Shown in pieces: positions 25,780 through 34,892 of a stretch of 64,000 bases of DNA. Source of the DNA: Paracoccus sp. R12_2 (GTDB lineage: Bacteria > Pseudomonadota > Alphaproteobacteria > Rhodobacterales > Rhodobacteraceae); assembly GCF_017744015.1 (NCBI RefSeq), contig NZ_JAGHRA010000003.1:1-64000 (forward strand). Direction: 5' to 3'. A model generated the notes under the pieces. It was not told the origin of the DNA. It did no database searches and worked only from the letters and a program-made list of their open reading frames with translations. The first letter of the stretch is position 1. The number at the start of each line of letters is the position of its first letter. Both the position numbers and the translations under genes were made by a program.

Positions 25780-26520
25780 ATGACAAAGCGCGCCTTCCGC
25801 GTTGAAGGCGAGGATCGCCCCTCGCGTTGGCTGATCACCTGCGACCACGCCACCAACCGCGTGCCGGAATGGGTCAACGGCGGCGATCTGGGCATCGCGG
25901 CGGCGGACATGGCGCGTCACATCGCGTTCGACGTTGGCGCGGCCGGACTTGCCGCGAAGCTTGCGGAACGCCTGCAGGCGCCCGCGATCATGTCGGATTT
26001 CTCGCGATTGGTGATCGACCCGAATCGTGGCGAGGATGATCCGACGCTGCTGATGCGGCTGTATGACGGCACGGTAATTCCCGCGAACCGCAACGCCGAC
26101 GCGGCCGAACGTGAGCGCCGCCTGGCACGACTGCATCGCCCCTATCATCAGGCGCTGGCGGAACTGGCGGCGCGTCATCCCGCGCGGTGCATCTGCGCGG
26201 TCCACAGCTTCACCCCGCAACTGCGCGGCAGGCCACCCCGGCCATGGCAGGTCGGCATCCTGTATTCACATCGCGATTCAAGGCTGGGCGCGCCGATGGT
26301 TCAGGCCTGCCGCGACCAAGGCTGGGTGACCGGCGAGAACCAGCCCTATAGCGGTCACCTTCAGGGCGATTCAATTGATCGGCACGCCCTTTCACATGGC
26401 CGGCCGAACCTGCTGATCGAACTGCGCAACGACCTGATCCGGTCCGAACAGGGCCAGGCCGAATGGGCCGCACGGCTGGCACCGGTCATCACCGGGCTTC
26501 TTGCGAAAACCGGGCTGTGA
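25780..26520 (+). CDS. N-formylglutamate amidohydrolase family protein
   Basis: A 246-residue zinc amidohydrolase of the N-formylglutamate deformylase family. Marks: LITCDHATNRVP at the N-terminus, HIAFDVGAAGLA, SRLVIDPNRGEDDPTLL, CICAVHSFTPQL, GILYSHRD and LIELRNDLIRS. In full histidine pathways the enzyme releases formate from N-formylglutamate (HutG-type), but no other hut genes are near, so the substrate is open. An in-frame ATG at 25762 is an alternative start. It converges with the DadA-like gene. Confidence 0.88.
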   Translation: MTKRAFRVEGEDRPSRWLITCDHATNRVPEWVNGGDLGIAAADMARHIAFDVGAAGLAAKLAERLQAPAIMSDFSRLVIDPNRGEDDPTLLMRLYDGTVIPANRNADAAERERRLARLHRPYHQALAELAARHPARCICAVHSFTPQLRGRPPRPWQVGILYSHRDSRLGAPMVQACRDQGWVTGENQPYSGHLQGDSIDRHALSHGRPNLLIELRNDLIRSEQGQAEWAARLAPVITGLLAKTGL

Positions 26521-26536
26521 CGGTGCCACGCCCGGA

Positions 26537-27751
26537 TCAGCGTTTCAGGCGGTCCGGCTGCAGTTCCGCCCAGCCCTGACCGCCATCAAGTTCGTCGGCA
26601 AGGATCTCGGCTGTCACCGGACCAAGGGTGAAGCCCTGATGCCCGTGCCCGAAATGGGCCCAGAGGTTTGCCTGATCGGGCACCCGCCCAACGACCGGCA
26701 GCATGTCCGGCATGCAGGGCCTGCGACCCGTCCAGGGCTCAGCCTCGACAGGCGCCCCGATGTCGAACAGTTCCTTCGCGGCCTCTTCGCCATGGCTCAG
26801 TTGCGGCGGCGTCAGGCGCGGATTGCGCGTCAGTTCGGCCGCGGTGGCGATCCGCAGGCCACGGCGCATCGGCGACAACACGACCGAATTGCCGAAATCG
26901 GCGATCGGATGATGCGGCGGGGCATCCATGTGATAGTGGCGGTGATAGCCGCGTTTGTAGACCATCGGCACCTTCAGCCCAAAACGGCCCAGCATCATCG
27001 GCGACCATGGACCAAGCGCAACGACGGCGTGTTCGCCCTCGGCCTCATCGGCGACCCAGGCCGCGCCCTTGCGGTGCAGATCGCCGGCATCGCCATTGAT
27101 GATGCGCCCGCCCTGACGTTCGAACAGCGCCGCATAGCGCGCCACAAGCCCGCCGGGATCTGAACAGTTCCAGCTGTCAGACCAATGGGTTGCACCTTCA
27201 ACTTCGACCTTTATCGAGGGTTCCAGCGCGCGCAGTTGCTTGCCATCCAGGATCTTGGCTTCGACGCCGAACTCGGTCAGGAAACGCTCGACGGATTTGC
27301 GGGCCTGATCCATTTTCTTGGGCGTGCGATGGATCTCGATATAGCCGTCGCGACGAATGATGTTGTCGGCACCGGCTGCCTGGATCAACGGTCCGTGACG
27401 TTCGGTCGATTGGCGAATCAGCTTGCCCCATGTCCGGGATGCACGACGATGCGCGGCGGGCAAAGAATTCCATGCATAGGCCCAGACGGCACCCGCCTGC
27501 GACAACAGGCCCGGAATATTCCATTTGACGTCATAGCCGCGCCCCATCGCAATCTGCATCAGCGCGCCGGGCGCCAGCGGCATGGCGTAGGGTTCAACCG
27601 CCTCGGTCTGAATCAGACCGGCATTGCCATAGCTGGTCTCGCGGCCAGGAGAGTTGCGGTCGATGATGGTGACGTCATGACCACGCGACTGCAATGCCAG
27701 CGCGGTGCTGACGCCAACCATCCCTGCACCCAGAACCAGAACTTCGGACAT
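26537..27751 (-). CDS. FAD-dependent D-amino acid dehydrogenase-like oxidoreductase
   Basis: A 404-residue DAO-family flavoprotein. The N-terminal dinucleotide fold VLVLGAGMVGVSTALALQSRGHDVTIID with a Glu/Asp after the second strand is intact. GNAGLIQTEAVEPYAMPLAPG and the C-terminal GHGHQGFTLGPVTAEILADEL are typical of DadA-like dehydrogenases. It probably oxidises a D-amino acid to a keto acid and passes electrons to the respiratory chain. No racemase neighbour is present, so substrate choice is uncertain. Confidence 0.85.
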   Translation of the reverse strand: MSEVLVLGAGMVGVSTALALQSRGHDVTIIDRNSPGRETSYGNAGLIQTEAVEPYAMPLAPGALMQIAMGRGYDVKWNIPGLLSQAGAVWAYAWNSLPAAHRRASRTWGKLIRQSTERHGPLIQAAGADNIIRRDGYIEIHRTPKKMDQARKSVERFLTEFGVEAKILDGKQLRALEPSIKVEVEGATHWSDSWNCSDPGGLVARYAALFERQGGRIINGDAGDLHRKGAAWVADEAEGEHAVVALGPWSPMMLGRFGLKVPMVYKRGYHRHYHMDAPPHHPIADFGNSVVLSPMRRGLRIATAAELTRNPRLTPPQLSHGEEAAKELFDIGAPVEAEPWTGRRPCMPDMLPVVGRVPDQANLWAHFGHGHQGFTLGPVTAEILADELDGGQGWAELQPDRLKR

Positions 27752-27852
27752 GCGCGCCTCCTTGCCTTATCAACGCGAGGGATGCAGAACTCGTCGCATT
27801 CCGGCAAGAAATTTCGGGCATTCTTCGACTGGTCTTCGAATCTTTGCAAGAA

Positions 27853-29064
27853 TCAGGCGAAAAGCTCTCTGCAGAAGCTTAATCCTTCGACAAGCGCGTC
27901 CACTTCCTCGGTGGTGTTGTACATCGCGAAGGACGCGCGTGCGCTGGCGTTGATTCCATAGAAATCCATCAGCGGCATGGCACAGTGGCTTCCGGCCCTG
28001 ACCGCGATGCCCTTCTTGTCCAGGATCGTCGAGATGTCGTGCGCATGTGCGCCCTGCATCGTCATGGAAAAGATCGCACCCTTGCCCGGCGCATCCCCCT
28101 GCATGTTCAGCCAGTTCAGTTCGCGCAACCGGTCACGGGCGTGATCGCGCAGCGCCTGTTCATGCGCGGCGACATTGTCCATCCCGATTTCCATCAGATA
28201 TTCCAGCGCGGCACCAAGACCGATCTGATTGACGATGCCGGGCGTGCCGGCCTCGAACCGCAAGGGAGGATCGGCATAGTCGATCCCGTCCCGCGCAACG
28301 GTACGGATCATGTCGCCGCCGCCCATGAAGGGCCGCATCTCGGCCTGACGCGCGGCCTTTATCCAGATCGCGCCGGATCCCGATGGTCCGTACAGCTTGT
28401 GTCCGGTGATGCAGTAGAAATCGACACCAAGCGCGGACAGATCGACAGGCGTGTGAACGGCACCCTGACTGCCGTCCACCAGAACCGGCACGGAGGTTCC
28501 GCGGGCAATCGCGCCAACATCGACGATCGTGCCGGTCACGTTCGACATATGGGTGACGGCAATCAGCTTGGTCTTTGGTCCGACAGCCTGCAAGACCTTC
28601 TCTGCGGGCAGGCTGCCATCGGGATCGGGCTCGACCCATTTCAGCACCACACCCTGCCGTTCGCGCAGGAAATGCCACGGCACGATATTGGCGTGATGTT
28701 CCAGCACCGACAGCACGATTTCGTCGCCTGCCTGCAATCGAGGCGCGGCCCAGCCATAGCTGACCAGATTGATCCCCTCGGTTCCGCCCGAAGTGAAGAT
28801 GATCTCGTCCTCGCGCGGGGCATTCAGGAATTTCGCGATGATCGCGCGGACGCGTTCATAGTTGTCGGTCGCCAGATTCGACAAGTAATGCAGCCCGCGA
28901 TGCACATTGGCGTATTCGCCCTCGTATGCACGGGTGATGGCCTCGATCACCTGACGCGGCTTTTGCGCGCTCGCGCCGTTGTCCAGATAGACCAGCGGGC
29001 GCCCGTTGACCTGCCGCGACAGGATCGGGAAATCGGCGCGGATGGCGGAAACGTCAAATGTCAT
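27853..29064 (-). CDS. sufS: Cysteine desulfurase SufS
   Basis: A 403-residue PLP enzyme (group II, SufS/CsdA type) that takes sulfur from cysteine for Fe-S cluster assembly. DNGASAQKPRQVIEA, TSGGTEGINLV, LEHHANIVPW, the Lys-containing FYCITGHKLYGPSGSG and the catalytic Cys in RAGSHCAMPLMDFY are all present. The ATG at 29064 overlaps the stop of the preceding membrane protein gene. It is the last gene of the operon. SufE or SufU, its usual sulfur-transfer partner, is not in this window. Confidence 0.95.
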   Translation of the reverse strand: MTFDVSAIRADFPILSRQVNGRPLVYLDNGASAQKPRQVIEAITRAYEGEYANVHRGLHYLSNLATDNYERVRAIIAKFLNAPREDEIIFTSGGTEGINLVSYGWAAPRLQAGDEIVLSVLEHHANIVPWHFLRERQGVVLKWVEPDPDGSLPAEKVLQAVGPKTKLIAVTHMSNVTGTIVDVGAIARGTSVPVLVDGSQGAVHTPVDLSALGVDFYCITGHKLYGPSGSGAIWIKAARQAEMRPFMGGGDMIRTVARDGIDYADPPLRFEAGTPGIVNQIGLGAALEYLMEIGMDNVAAHEQALRDHARDRLRELNWLNMQGDAPGKGAIFSMTMQGAHAHDISTILDKKGIAVRAGSHCAMPLMDFYGINASARASFAMYNTTEEVDALVEGLSFCRELFA

Positions 29065-29654
29065 TGTGGCACCTCGGGAAGCAAGCCGAAAGCAGCGGCC
29101 AGAAACGACAGAACGAAACCAACGGCAAGCGCCGTGGCGAACATGACCAGCATCACCTTGATGCCGCTTTGAAACCCATGCAACGCCTTGGTGAACTGCA
29201 CCGTCAGCCACAGAAAGACCGCGATCGCAACGATGCCCAGGATGCCGGCAAGACCCGGCAGGATCAGCGACAGCAGCAACTGCACCAACTGCACCAGCAG
29301 AAGCACGACCTCGATCCAGACGGTCAGCAGCAACGCGTCCTCGAACCGTCCCTGTCCGCCGAACATGCGCCCGACCCCGGCCATCAGCGACGCCGCCAGA
29401 GCGATCGCGCAGAACTGGATGCCCGCCATGATCATCGGCTGCGCGGTCAGGACCAGAACGCCAGAGGCCGCGCCCTCGGGCAGCGGGAACATCTGCGCAG
29501 ACATCCACGCCAGCAGTGCCGACACAGACACAGCCAGCGCCAGCGCCATCCAGCGGGCCGACAAAGGCAAGTTCATCCCGATCAGCGCGCGCGCCGCCCC
29601 CTCGGGGTTGCGGAAGCTTTGGCCGACAAGCATCTTCAGATCGTCGAAATTCAT
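29061..29654 (-). CDS. YIP1-like integral membrane protein in suf operon
   Basis: A 197-residue protein with a short soluble start (MNFDDLKMLVGQSFRNPEGAARALIGMNLP) and about five hydrophobic segments, resembling the YIP1 family. Its ATG at 29654 and stop at 29061 overlap both neighbours, so it is translated as part of the suf operon. A link to Fe-S biogenesis is suggested only by this position. Function unknown. Confidence 0.75.
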   Translation of the reverse strand: MNFDDLKMLVGQSFRNPEGAARALIGMNLPLSARWMALALAVSVSALLAWMSAQMFPLPEGAASGVLVLTAQPMIMAGIQFCAIALAASLMAGVGRMFGGQGRFEDALLLTVWIEVVLLLVQLVQLLLSLILPGLAGILGIVAIAVFLWLTVQFTKALHGFQSGIKVMLVMFATALAVGFVLSFLAAAFGLLPEVPQ

Positions 29655-30136
29655 TCTTTCCTCGCCAGCGCACGGACACCGGCGCCCCAGATCATCAAGA
29701 ACCCGACGCCAACCAGAACCTGTGTCAGCATTTGCGCCGGACCCGGCCCGATCAACCCCGCAACAATGCCCCACAACAACATTGCGGGCGACACCGCCAG
29801 CAGCGCCCAGAACAGCGCCAGCCGCGAATCCTCGGGCGTCAGCCGCTTCGGAAACAGCCGCGACAGCATCGAAACGATCGCCGCCACCGCATAGGCGATC
29901 AGCGGCATCATGAACAGCACCGCCAGCATCGCGCCCCCCATCCGTGCCTCGAACGGGACCGATGGGTCAAGCTGCGCCTCGCGCGCCCGCAGCGGGCCTT
30001 GCGCGATCAGAAAGATCAGCAGTGCCGCCATCAGGACCGCAAGCTTGCTCGATTCCGGCATCGTGGACAGGCCCCGCACCACGCGGCGCGGCGACCACCA
30101 GCTTTGCATAATGCGCGGCAGGATGCCGCGACGCAT
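29651..30136 (-). CDS. Second membrane protein in suf operon
   Basis: A 161-residue protein with a basic N-terminus (MRRGILPRIMQSWWSPRRVVRGL) and about four hydrophobic segments. Its general layout resembles its downstream neighbour, and it may be a distant YIP1-type relative. The ATG at 30136 shares bases with the sufD stop (TGATG), and its own stop overlaps the next ATG. Function unknown; it may form a complex with the next protein. Confidence 0.7.
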   Translation of the reverse strand: MRRGILPRIMQSWWSPRRVVRGLSTMPESSKLAVLMAALLIFLIAQGPLRAREAQLDPSVPFEARMGGAMLAVLFMMPLIAYAVAAIVSMLSRLFPKRLTPEDSRLALFWALLAVSPAMLLWGIVAGLIGPGPAQMLTQVLVGVGFLMIWGAGVRALARKE

Positions 30137-31476
30137 CACTGTTTGGCGCGACGGGTCAGCCAAGCTTCCAACCGGTCATTGATCTGGCCGCGCAGCGTTT
30201 CATCCTCGATTTCCTCCAACGCATCGGCAAGGAAGGACAGCACAAGGAACACGATTGCGCGGTCATAGGGCACCCCGCGCGACCGCATGTAGAACAGCGC
30301 GGTCTCGTCGATCGCGCCGGTCGTCGAACCATGCGAACACTTGACGTCATCGGCATAGATTTCCAGTTCCGGCTTGGCAAGGAACTGGCTGCGTTCGTCC
30401 AGAAGCAGTGCTTGGCTGATCTGATAGCCGTCGGTCTTCTGCGCGCCGGGTTTCACAAGGATCTTGCCCTGGAACACGCCTTCCGCGCCGTTCTTAAGGA
30501 CCTTCTTGAAGACCTGCCGGCTTTCGCAACGCTCGGCCGAATGGGTGATGAATACCGTATCGTCATGATGGAACGGACCGACATGGCCATCGCCCAGCAC
30601 GGCTGCGGCGATATGGGCCACAGCATCGTCGCCGACGATGTCGATAACACCCTCGTGCCGCATCAGCGTGCCATTCACGGACAGATTGAACGCCTTCAGC
30701 TGCGCTTCGGCACCCACGCGCGCGAACAGGTGGGACAGACCCAGCTTCTGATGGCCCGCCCGCTTGGCGGTGATGTGGTGCAGCTTCGCGCCGCGCGCCA
30801 GATCCACCTCGATCACCGAGTTGGATCGCGCGCCGACCATCCCGGTCTCAAGCAGCGTCAGTTCGGCGCCTTCCTCGACCCGGATCACATGATGCCAGCT
30901 GACATCTGCATCCTCGCGCGCCCGGCGATGAATGATGTGCACGGGCTTCGCCGGCCTGCCGGTCACCCGGATCAGAACGCCATCCGCTGCGGTCGCGGTG
31001 TTCAGCACCGCGAAGGGGCGTTTGACCGGGCTTTGCCCTGCGGTTTCCAGCTTTCCGTAGACGTCCGCCGCCCAATGACTGTCCTGAGCATCGGCATTCG
31101 CCAGCGTGTCGATCTCGATGCCCTCCAGCATCAGGTCATCCGACGACGCGGCGTCGAACGCGCCATCGACGAACACCAGCGTCAGCCGGTCGAGATCGGT
31201 GAACAGCGGCGAATCGGGTGCCTTGTCCTCGATCGGGATCGGTTGCGGGACGGGCGCATTGAACGGGCGCGGATCGGTATAGCGCCAGTATTCATCGCGC
31301 GGTCCAGGCAGTCCCATGTCGCGCAGGCGCGCCAAGGCATCGGCGCGTGCAGCGGCGGTGAACCCGCCCTTAGGCAAGGTCATCGCGTCAAGCCTTGCCT
31401 GCAGCGCGTCGGCGGCCTTTGCCGCGCCGCTGACCTGCGGTGTCACGTCTTTCGTCTTCACGGCGGCTTCTGACAT
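30136..31476 (-). CDS. sufD: Fe-S assembly scaffold subunit SufD
   Basis: A 446-residue partner of SufB in the SufBC2D scaffold. The N-terminal helical part (DEYWRYTDPRPFN) leads into the beta-helix. The C-terminal FQGKILVKPGAQKTDGYQISQALLLD, KPELEIYADDVKCSHGSTTGAID and FYMRSRGVPYDRA are hallmarks, including the conserved Cys-Ser-His. The ATG at 31476 overlaps the sufC stop. Confidence 0.95.
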   Translation of the reverse strand: MSEAAVKTKDVTPQVSGAAKAADALQARLDAMTLPKGGFTAAARADALARLRDMGLPGPRDEYWRYTDPRPFNAPVPQPIPIEDKAPDSPLFTDLDRLTLVFVDGAFDAASSDDLMLEGIEIDTLANADAQDSHWAADVYGKLETAGQSPVKRPFAVLNTATAADGVLIRVTGRPAKPVHIIHRRAREDADVSWHHVIRVEEGAELTLLETGMVGARSNSVIEVDLARGAKLHHITAKRAGHQKLGLSHLFARVGAEAQLKAFNLSVNGTLMRHEGVIDIVGDDAVAHIAAAVLGDGHVGPFHHDDTVFITHSAERCESRQVFKKVLKNGAEGVFQGKILVKPGAQKTDGYQISQALLLDERSQFLAKPELEIYADDVKCSHGSTTGAIDETALFYMRSRGVPYDRAIVFLVLSFLADALEEIEDETLRGQINDRLEAWLTRRAKQ

Positions 31477-32231
31477 CAGCCAGCCTCCGCCAGAAGATCG
31501 CCATAGCCCTCGTCTTCGATCTGCAGGGCCAGATCGGGCCCGCCAGACTTCACGATGCGGCCGTTTGACATGATATGGACCACGTCCGGCTGGATGTGAT
31601 TCAGCAGACGCTGATAATGGGTGATGACAAGGAAGCTGCGGTCGGGGCCGCGCAGCGCGTTCACACCGTCAGCGACCAGACGCATCGCATCGACATCCAG
31701 ACCGGAATCGGTCTCGTCCATGATGCACATCCGCGGGGCCAGCATCGCCATCTGCAGGATCTCGTTGCGCTTTTTCTCGCCGCCCGAGAAACCGACATTG
31801 ACGGGACGTTTCAGCATCTCGGCGTCGATGTCCAGATTGCGGGCCTTCTCGCGGATCTGCTTGAGGAACTCTGCCGAAGACAGTTCTTCCTCCCCGCGCG
31901 CCTTGCGCTGTGCGTTCACCGCCGTCCGCAGGAAGGTCATGTTGCCGACGCCCGGAATTTCGACCGGGTACTGGAAGGCCAGGAACAGGCCCGCCGCGGC
32001 ACGTTCTTCAGGCTCCATGTCCAGCAGGCTTTCACCGTCCAGCGTTGCGTCACCCTCGGTGACTTCATAACCGTCCCGGCCCGACAGGACATAGGACAGG
32101 GTGGACTTTCCCGACCCGTTCGGACCCATGATCGCATGCACCTGACCGGCAGGCACCTCCAGCGACAGCCCCTTCAGGATCTGTTTGTCTTCTTCCTCAA
32201 GTTTCACATGCAGGTTGTTGATCTTAAGCAT
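31476..32231 (-). CDS. sufC: Fe-S assembly ATPase SufC
   Basis: A 251-residue ABC-type ATPase of the SufBCD complex, soluble and without a permease. Walker A GPNGSGKSTLS, signature FSGGEKKRNEIL, Walker B MCIMDETDSGLD and switch His in LVITHYQRLL are complete. SufC drives structural change in SufB-SufD during cluster assembly. It follows sufB by 66 bases that include a hairpin. Confidence 0.97.
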   Translation of the reverse strand: MLKINNLHVKLEEEDKQILKGLSLEVPAGQVHAIMGPNGSGKSTLSYVLSGRDGYEVTEGDATLDGESLLDMEPEERAAAGLFLAFQYPVEIPGVGNMTFLRTAVNAQRKARGEEELSSAEFLKQIREKARNLDIDAEMLKRPVNVGFSGGEKKRNEILQMAMLAPRMCIMDETDSGLDVDAMRLVADGVNALRGPDRSFLVITHYQRLLNHIQPDVVHIMSNGRIVKSGGPDLALQIEDEGYGDLLAEAG

Positions 32232-32256
32232 CTTTACCTCGTCAGATGGTGGCGGC

Positions 32257-32276
32257 GGTGCCGACCGTCCGGCACC
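32257..32276 (-). other. Hairpin between sufB and sufC
   Basis: A perfect 7-bp stem GGTGCCG / CGGCACC with a six-base loop lies in the only sizeable gap of the suf operon. No T tract follows, so it is more likely an mRNA-processing or attenuation element than a terminator. Confidence 0.5.
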
Positions 32277-32297
32277 ATCATCAAATCTCGTCTGGGC

Positions 32298-33818
32298 TTA
32301 GCCCACGGAACCTTCCAGCGAAATCGCGACAAGCGATTGCGCCTCCATGGCGAATTCCATCGGAAGGGCCTGCAACACGTCGCGGCAGAAGCCGTTCACG
32401 ACCAACGCGACCGCTTCTTCCTCGTCCATGCCGCGCGACCGGCAATAGAACAGCTGGTCGTCATCGACCTTGCTGGTCGTTGCCTCGTGTTCCACGCGGC
32501 TGCTGGTGTTCTTCACCTCTATATACGGCACGGTATGCGCGCCGCATTTGTCGCCGATCAGCAGACTGTCGCATTGCGTATAGTTGCGGCTGTTGGTCGC
32601 GCGGGGATGCATCGACACAAGACCGCGATAGGTGTTCTGCGCCTGCCCCGCCGAAATTCCCTTGGAAACAATGCGCGAGCGGGTGTTCTTGCCAAGATGC
32701 ACCATCTTGGTGCCGGTGTCGGCCTGCTGCCAGTTATTGGCGATGGCGATGGAATAGAACTCGCCCTGGCTTTCGTCGCCGCGCAGGATGCAGGACGGAT
32801 ATTTCCAGGTGATCGCGCTGCCGGTTTCGACCTGCGTCCACATCACCTTGGCCCGTGCCTCGCGGCAATCGGCGCGCTTGGTGACGAAATTGTAGATCCC
32901 GCCCTTGCCGTTCTCGTCGCCGGGGAACCAGTTCTGGACCGTCGAATACTTGACCTCTGCATCCTCCAGCACGACGATTTCGACCACTGCGGCGTGCAGC
33001 TGGTTGGTATCGCGTTGGGGTGCAGTGCAGCCTTCAAGATAGCTGACGTAGGATCCCTTGTCGGCGATGATAAGCGTGCGCTCGAACTGGCCTGTGTTCT
33101 CGGCATTGATGCGGAAATAGGTGGACAGTTCCATCGGGCAGCGAACGCCCGGCGGCACGTACACGAACGAGCCGTCCGAAAACACCGCGCTGTTCAGCGT
33201 GGCGAAGAAGTTGTCCGATTGCGGAACGACACTGCCAAGGTATTTCTTGACCAGCTCGGGATGCTCGCGGATCGCCTCGCTGATCGAACAGAAGATGACA
33301 CCGGCCTTGGCCAGTTCATCCTTGAAGGTGGTGCCCACGCTGACACTGTCGAAAACCGCGTCGACGGCGACCTTGCGACCTTCGGCCGGGGCGGCATCCG
33401 CGCCTTCGACGCCCGCAAGGATCATCTGTTCCTTCAGCGGGATCCCAAGCTTTTCATAGGTTGCCAGCAGCTTGGGATCGACCTCGTCCAGCGACTTGGG
33501 CTTGATCTCCATGCTTTTCGGCCGGGCATAGTAATACTGATCCTGATAGTCGATCACGGGATAATTCAGCATTGCCCATTTCGGCTCGGACATGGTCTGC
33601 CAGCGGCGAAAGGCCTCAAGCCTCCACTCCGTCATCCATTCCGGCTCTTCGTTCTTTTGCGAGATCAGGCGGACGATATCTTCGTTCAGCCCCTTCGGGG
33701 CATAGTCCATCTCGATCTCGGTATCCCAGCCATATTTGTAGCTGCCCATGTTCTGAACGGTCTCGACCGTTTCGCGGTCAACACCTTCACGAACGTCAAG
33801 ATCGGGGGTCTGGGTCAT
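32298..33818 (-). CDS. sufB: Fe-S assembly scaffold subunit SufB
   Basis: A 506-residue SufB, the subunit on which the cluster forms. [33 protein letters not shown], the Cys-bearing [29 protein letters not shown] and the conserved C-terminal [35 protein letters not shown] are intact. Length fits the long SufB type. It is 30 bases downstream of the IscS-like gene, behind AAGGAC. Confidence 0.97.
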   Translation of the reverse strand: MTQTPDLDVREGVDRETVETVQNMGSYKYGWDTEIEMDYAPKGLNEDIVRLISQKNEEPEWMTEWRLEAFRRWQTMSEPKWAMLNYPVIDYQDQYYYARPKSMEIKPKSLDEVDPKLLATYEKLGIPLKEQMILAGVEGADAAPAEGRKVAVDAVFDSVSVGTTFKDELAKAGVIFCSISEAIREHPELVKKYLGSVVPQSDNFFATLNSAVFSDGSFVYVPPGVRCPMELSTYFRINAENTGQFERTLIIADKGSYVSYLEGCTAPQRDTNQLHAAVVEIVVLEDAEVKYSTVQNWFPGDENGKGGIYNFVTKRADCREARAKVMWTQVETGSAITWKYPSCILRGDESQGEFYSIAIANNWQQADTGTKMVHLGKNTRSRIVSKGISAGQAQNTYRGLVSMHPRATNSRNYTQCDSLLIGDKCGAHTVPYIEVKNTSSRVEHEATTSKVDDDQLFYCRSRGMDEEEAVALVVNGFCRDVLQALPMEFAMEAQSLVAISLEGSVG

Positions 33819-33848
33819 CCTTTGTCCTTCCTGGGGCCGGGCATCCGC

Positions 33849-34892
33849 CTAGCCATTCCTGTCGCGCCAGCGTGAATACGCGCTTTCCCATGCATCCGCA
33901 AATCGGTTCATCTGATCCTCGCCCAAAGCCGGACTTATCGAAATGCGGATCGCCGATTGCGCCTCGTCATCGCTGAAACCCATCGCCTGCAACGCACCGC
34001 TGGCCCGGACCTTGCCCGACGAACAGGCCGATCCCGCCGACACGGCAAAGCCCGCAAGATCCATCTGCATGACCTGGGTTTCGCCTTTCCATCCCGATGT
34101 AAGAATGCAGGTGGTATTCGGCAAGCGCCGCGCGCCCTTTCCGGCGATTCTGGCACCCGGCGCGATGTCCAGCAACCGCGCCTCCAGCGCGTCGCGCCGC
34201 GCGGCCACCTGATCCCACAGCCCGGCTTCCAGTTCCGCCTGCGCGGCGGTCGCGGCTGCGGCAAAGCCTGCGATGCCGATCAGGTTTTCCGTGCCCGCCC
34301 GGCGGCCCTGTTCCTGACCGCCGCCACGGATCAGCGCGGGGATGTCGGTGCCCTTCTTCAAGATCAGCGCGCCAACCCCCTTCGGGCCGCCCAGCTTGTG
34401 GGCACTGACGAATCCCGCCGTGACCCCAAGCCAGTTGAACGCGAACGGAATCTTGCCGAAGGCCTGCGTCAGATCGCTGCTGCCCAGCCCATCGGGCAGG
34501 TCCTGCACGACGCCGGTCTCGTTGTTGGCCAGTTGCAGGCTGCTTTGCGCCGGAACGGGAACCGTCACGATCCCGTCGGCATCGACGGCCAGCGACGGAT
34601 CGCACCAGACCTTTACGGCGCTGTGTTCGGTCGGGGCGCAGGCGATCTTGCGACCGGCCAGCACCATCGCCGCCGCCTCGGTCGTCCCCGAGGTGAAGAT
34701 CACGTCGGCACCCTCGGCCCCAAGCGCGGCGGCCAGTTGGTCGCGGGACCGTTCCAGCAACATTCGCGCGGCGCGGCCCTCGGCATGCACCGAGGACGGG
34801 TTGCCCGGCAGATCCATCGACTCGATCATCGCCGCGCGCGCCTCGGGCCGCAAAGGCGTCGTCGCGTTCCAGTCAAGATAGTGCCGGCTCAT
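33849..34892 (-). CDS. IscS/NifS-type cysteine desulfurase
   Basis: A 347-residue group I cysteine desulfurase, different in class from SufS in the same operon. YLDWNATTPLRPEARAAM, TSGTTEAAAMVL, the PLP lysine in SAHKLGGPKGVGAL and the sulfur-carrying Cys in SAGSACSSGKVRASG are present. The PLP-binding DAVQ motif of IscS appears as DLTQ. It is shorter than E. coli IscS (about 400 residues). Its ATG overlaps the coaBC stop. In Rhodobacterales such a gene commonly precedes sufB. Confidence 0.9.
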   Translation of the reverse strand: MSRHYLDWNATTPLRPEARAAMIESMDLPGNPSSVHAEGRAARMLLERSRDQLAAALGAEGADVIFTSGTTEAAAMVLAGRKIACAPTEHSAVKVWCDPSLAVDADGIVTVPVPAQSSLQLANNETGVVQDLPDGLGSSDLTQAFGKIPFAFNWLGVTAGFVSAHKLGGPKGVGALILKKGTDIPALIRGGGQEQGRRAGTENLIGIAGFAAAATAAQAELEAGLWDQVAARRDALEARLLDIAPGARIAGKGARRLPNTTCILTSGWKGETQVMQMDLAGFAVSAGSACSSGKVRASGALQAMGFSDDEAQSAIRISISPALGEDQMNRFADAWESAYSRWRDRNG

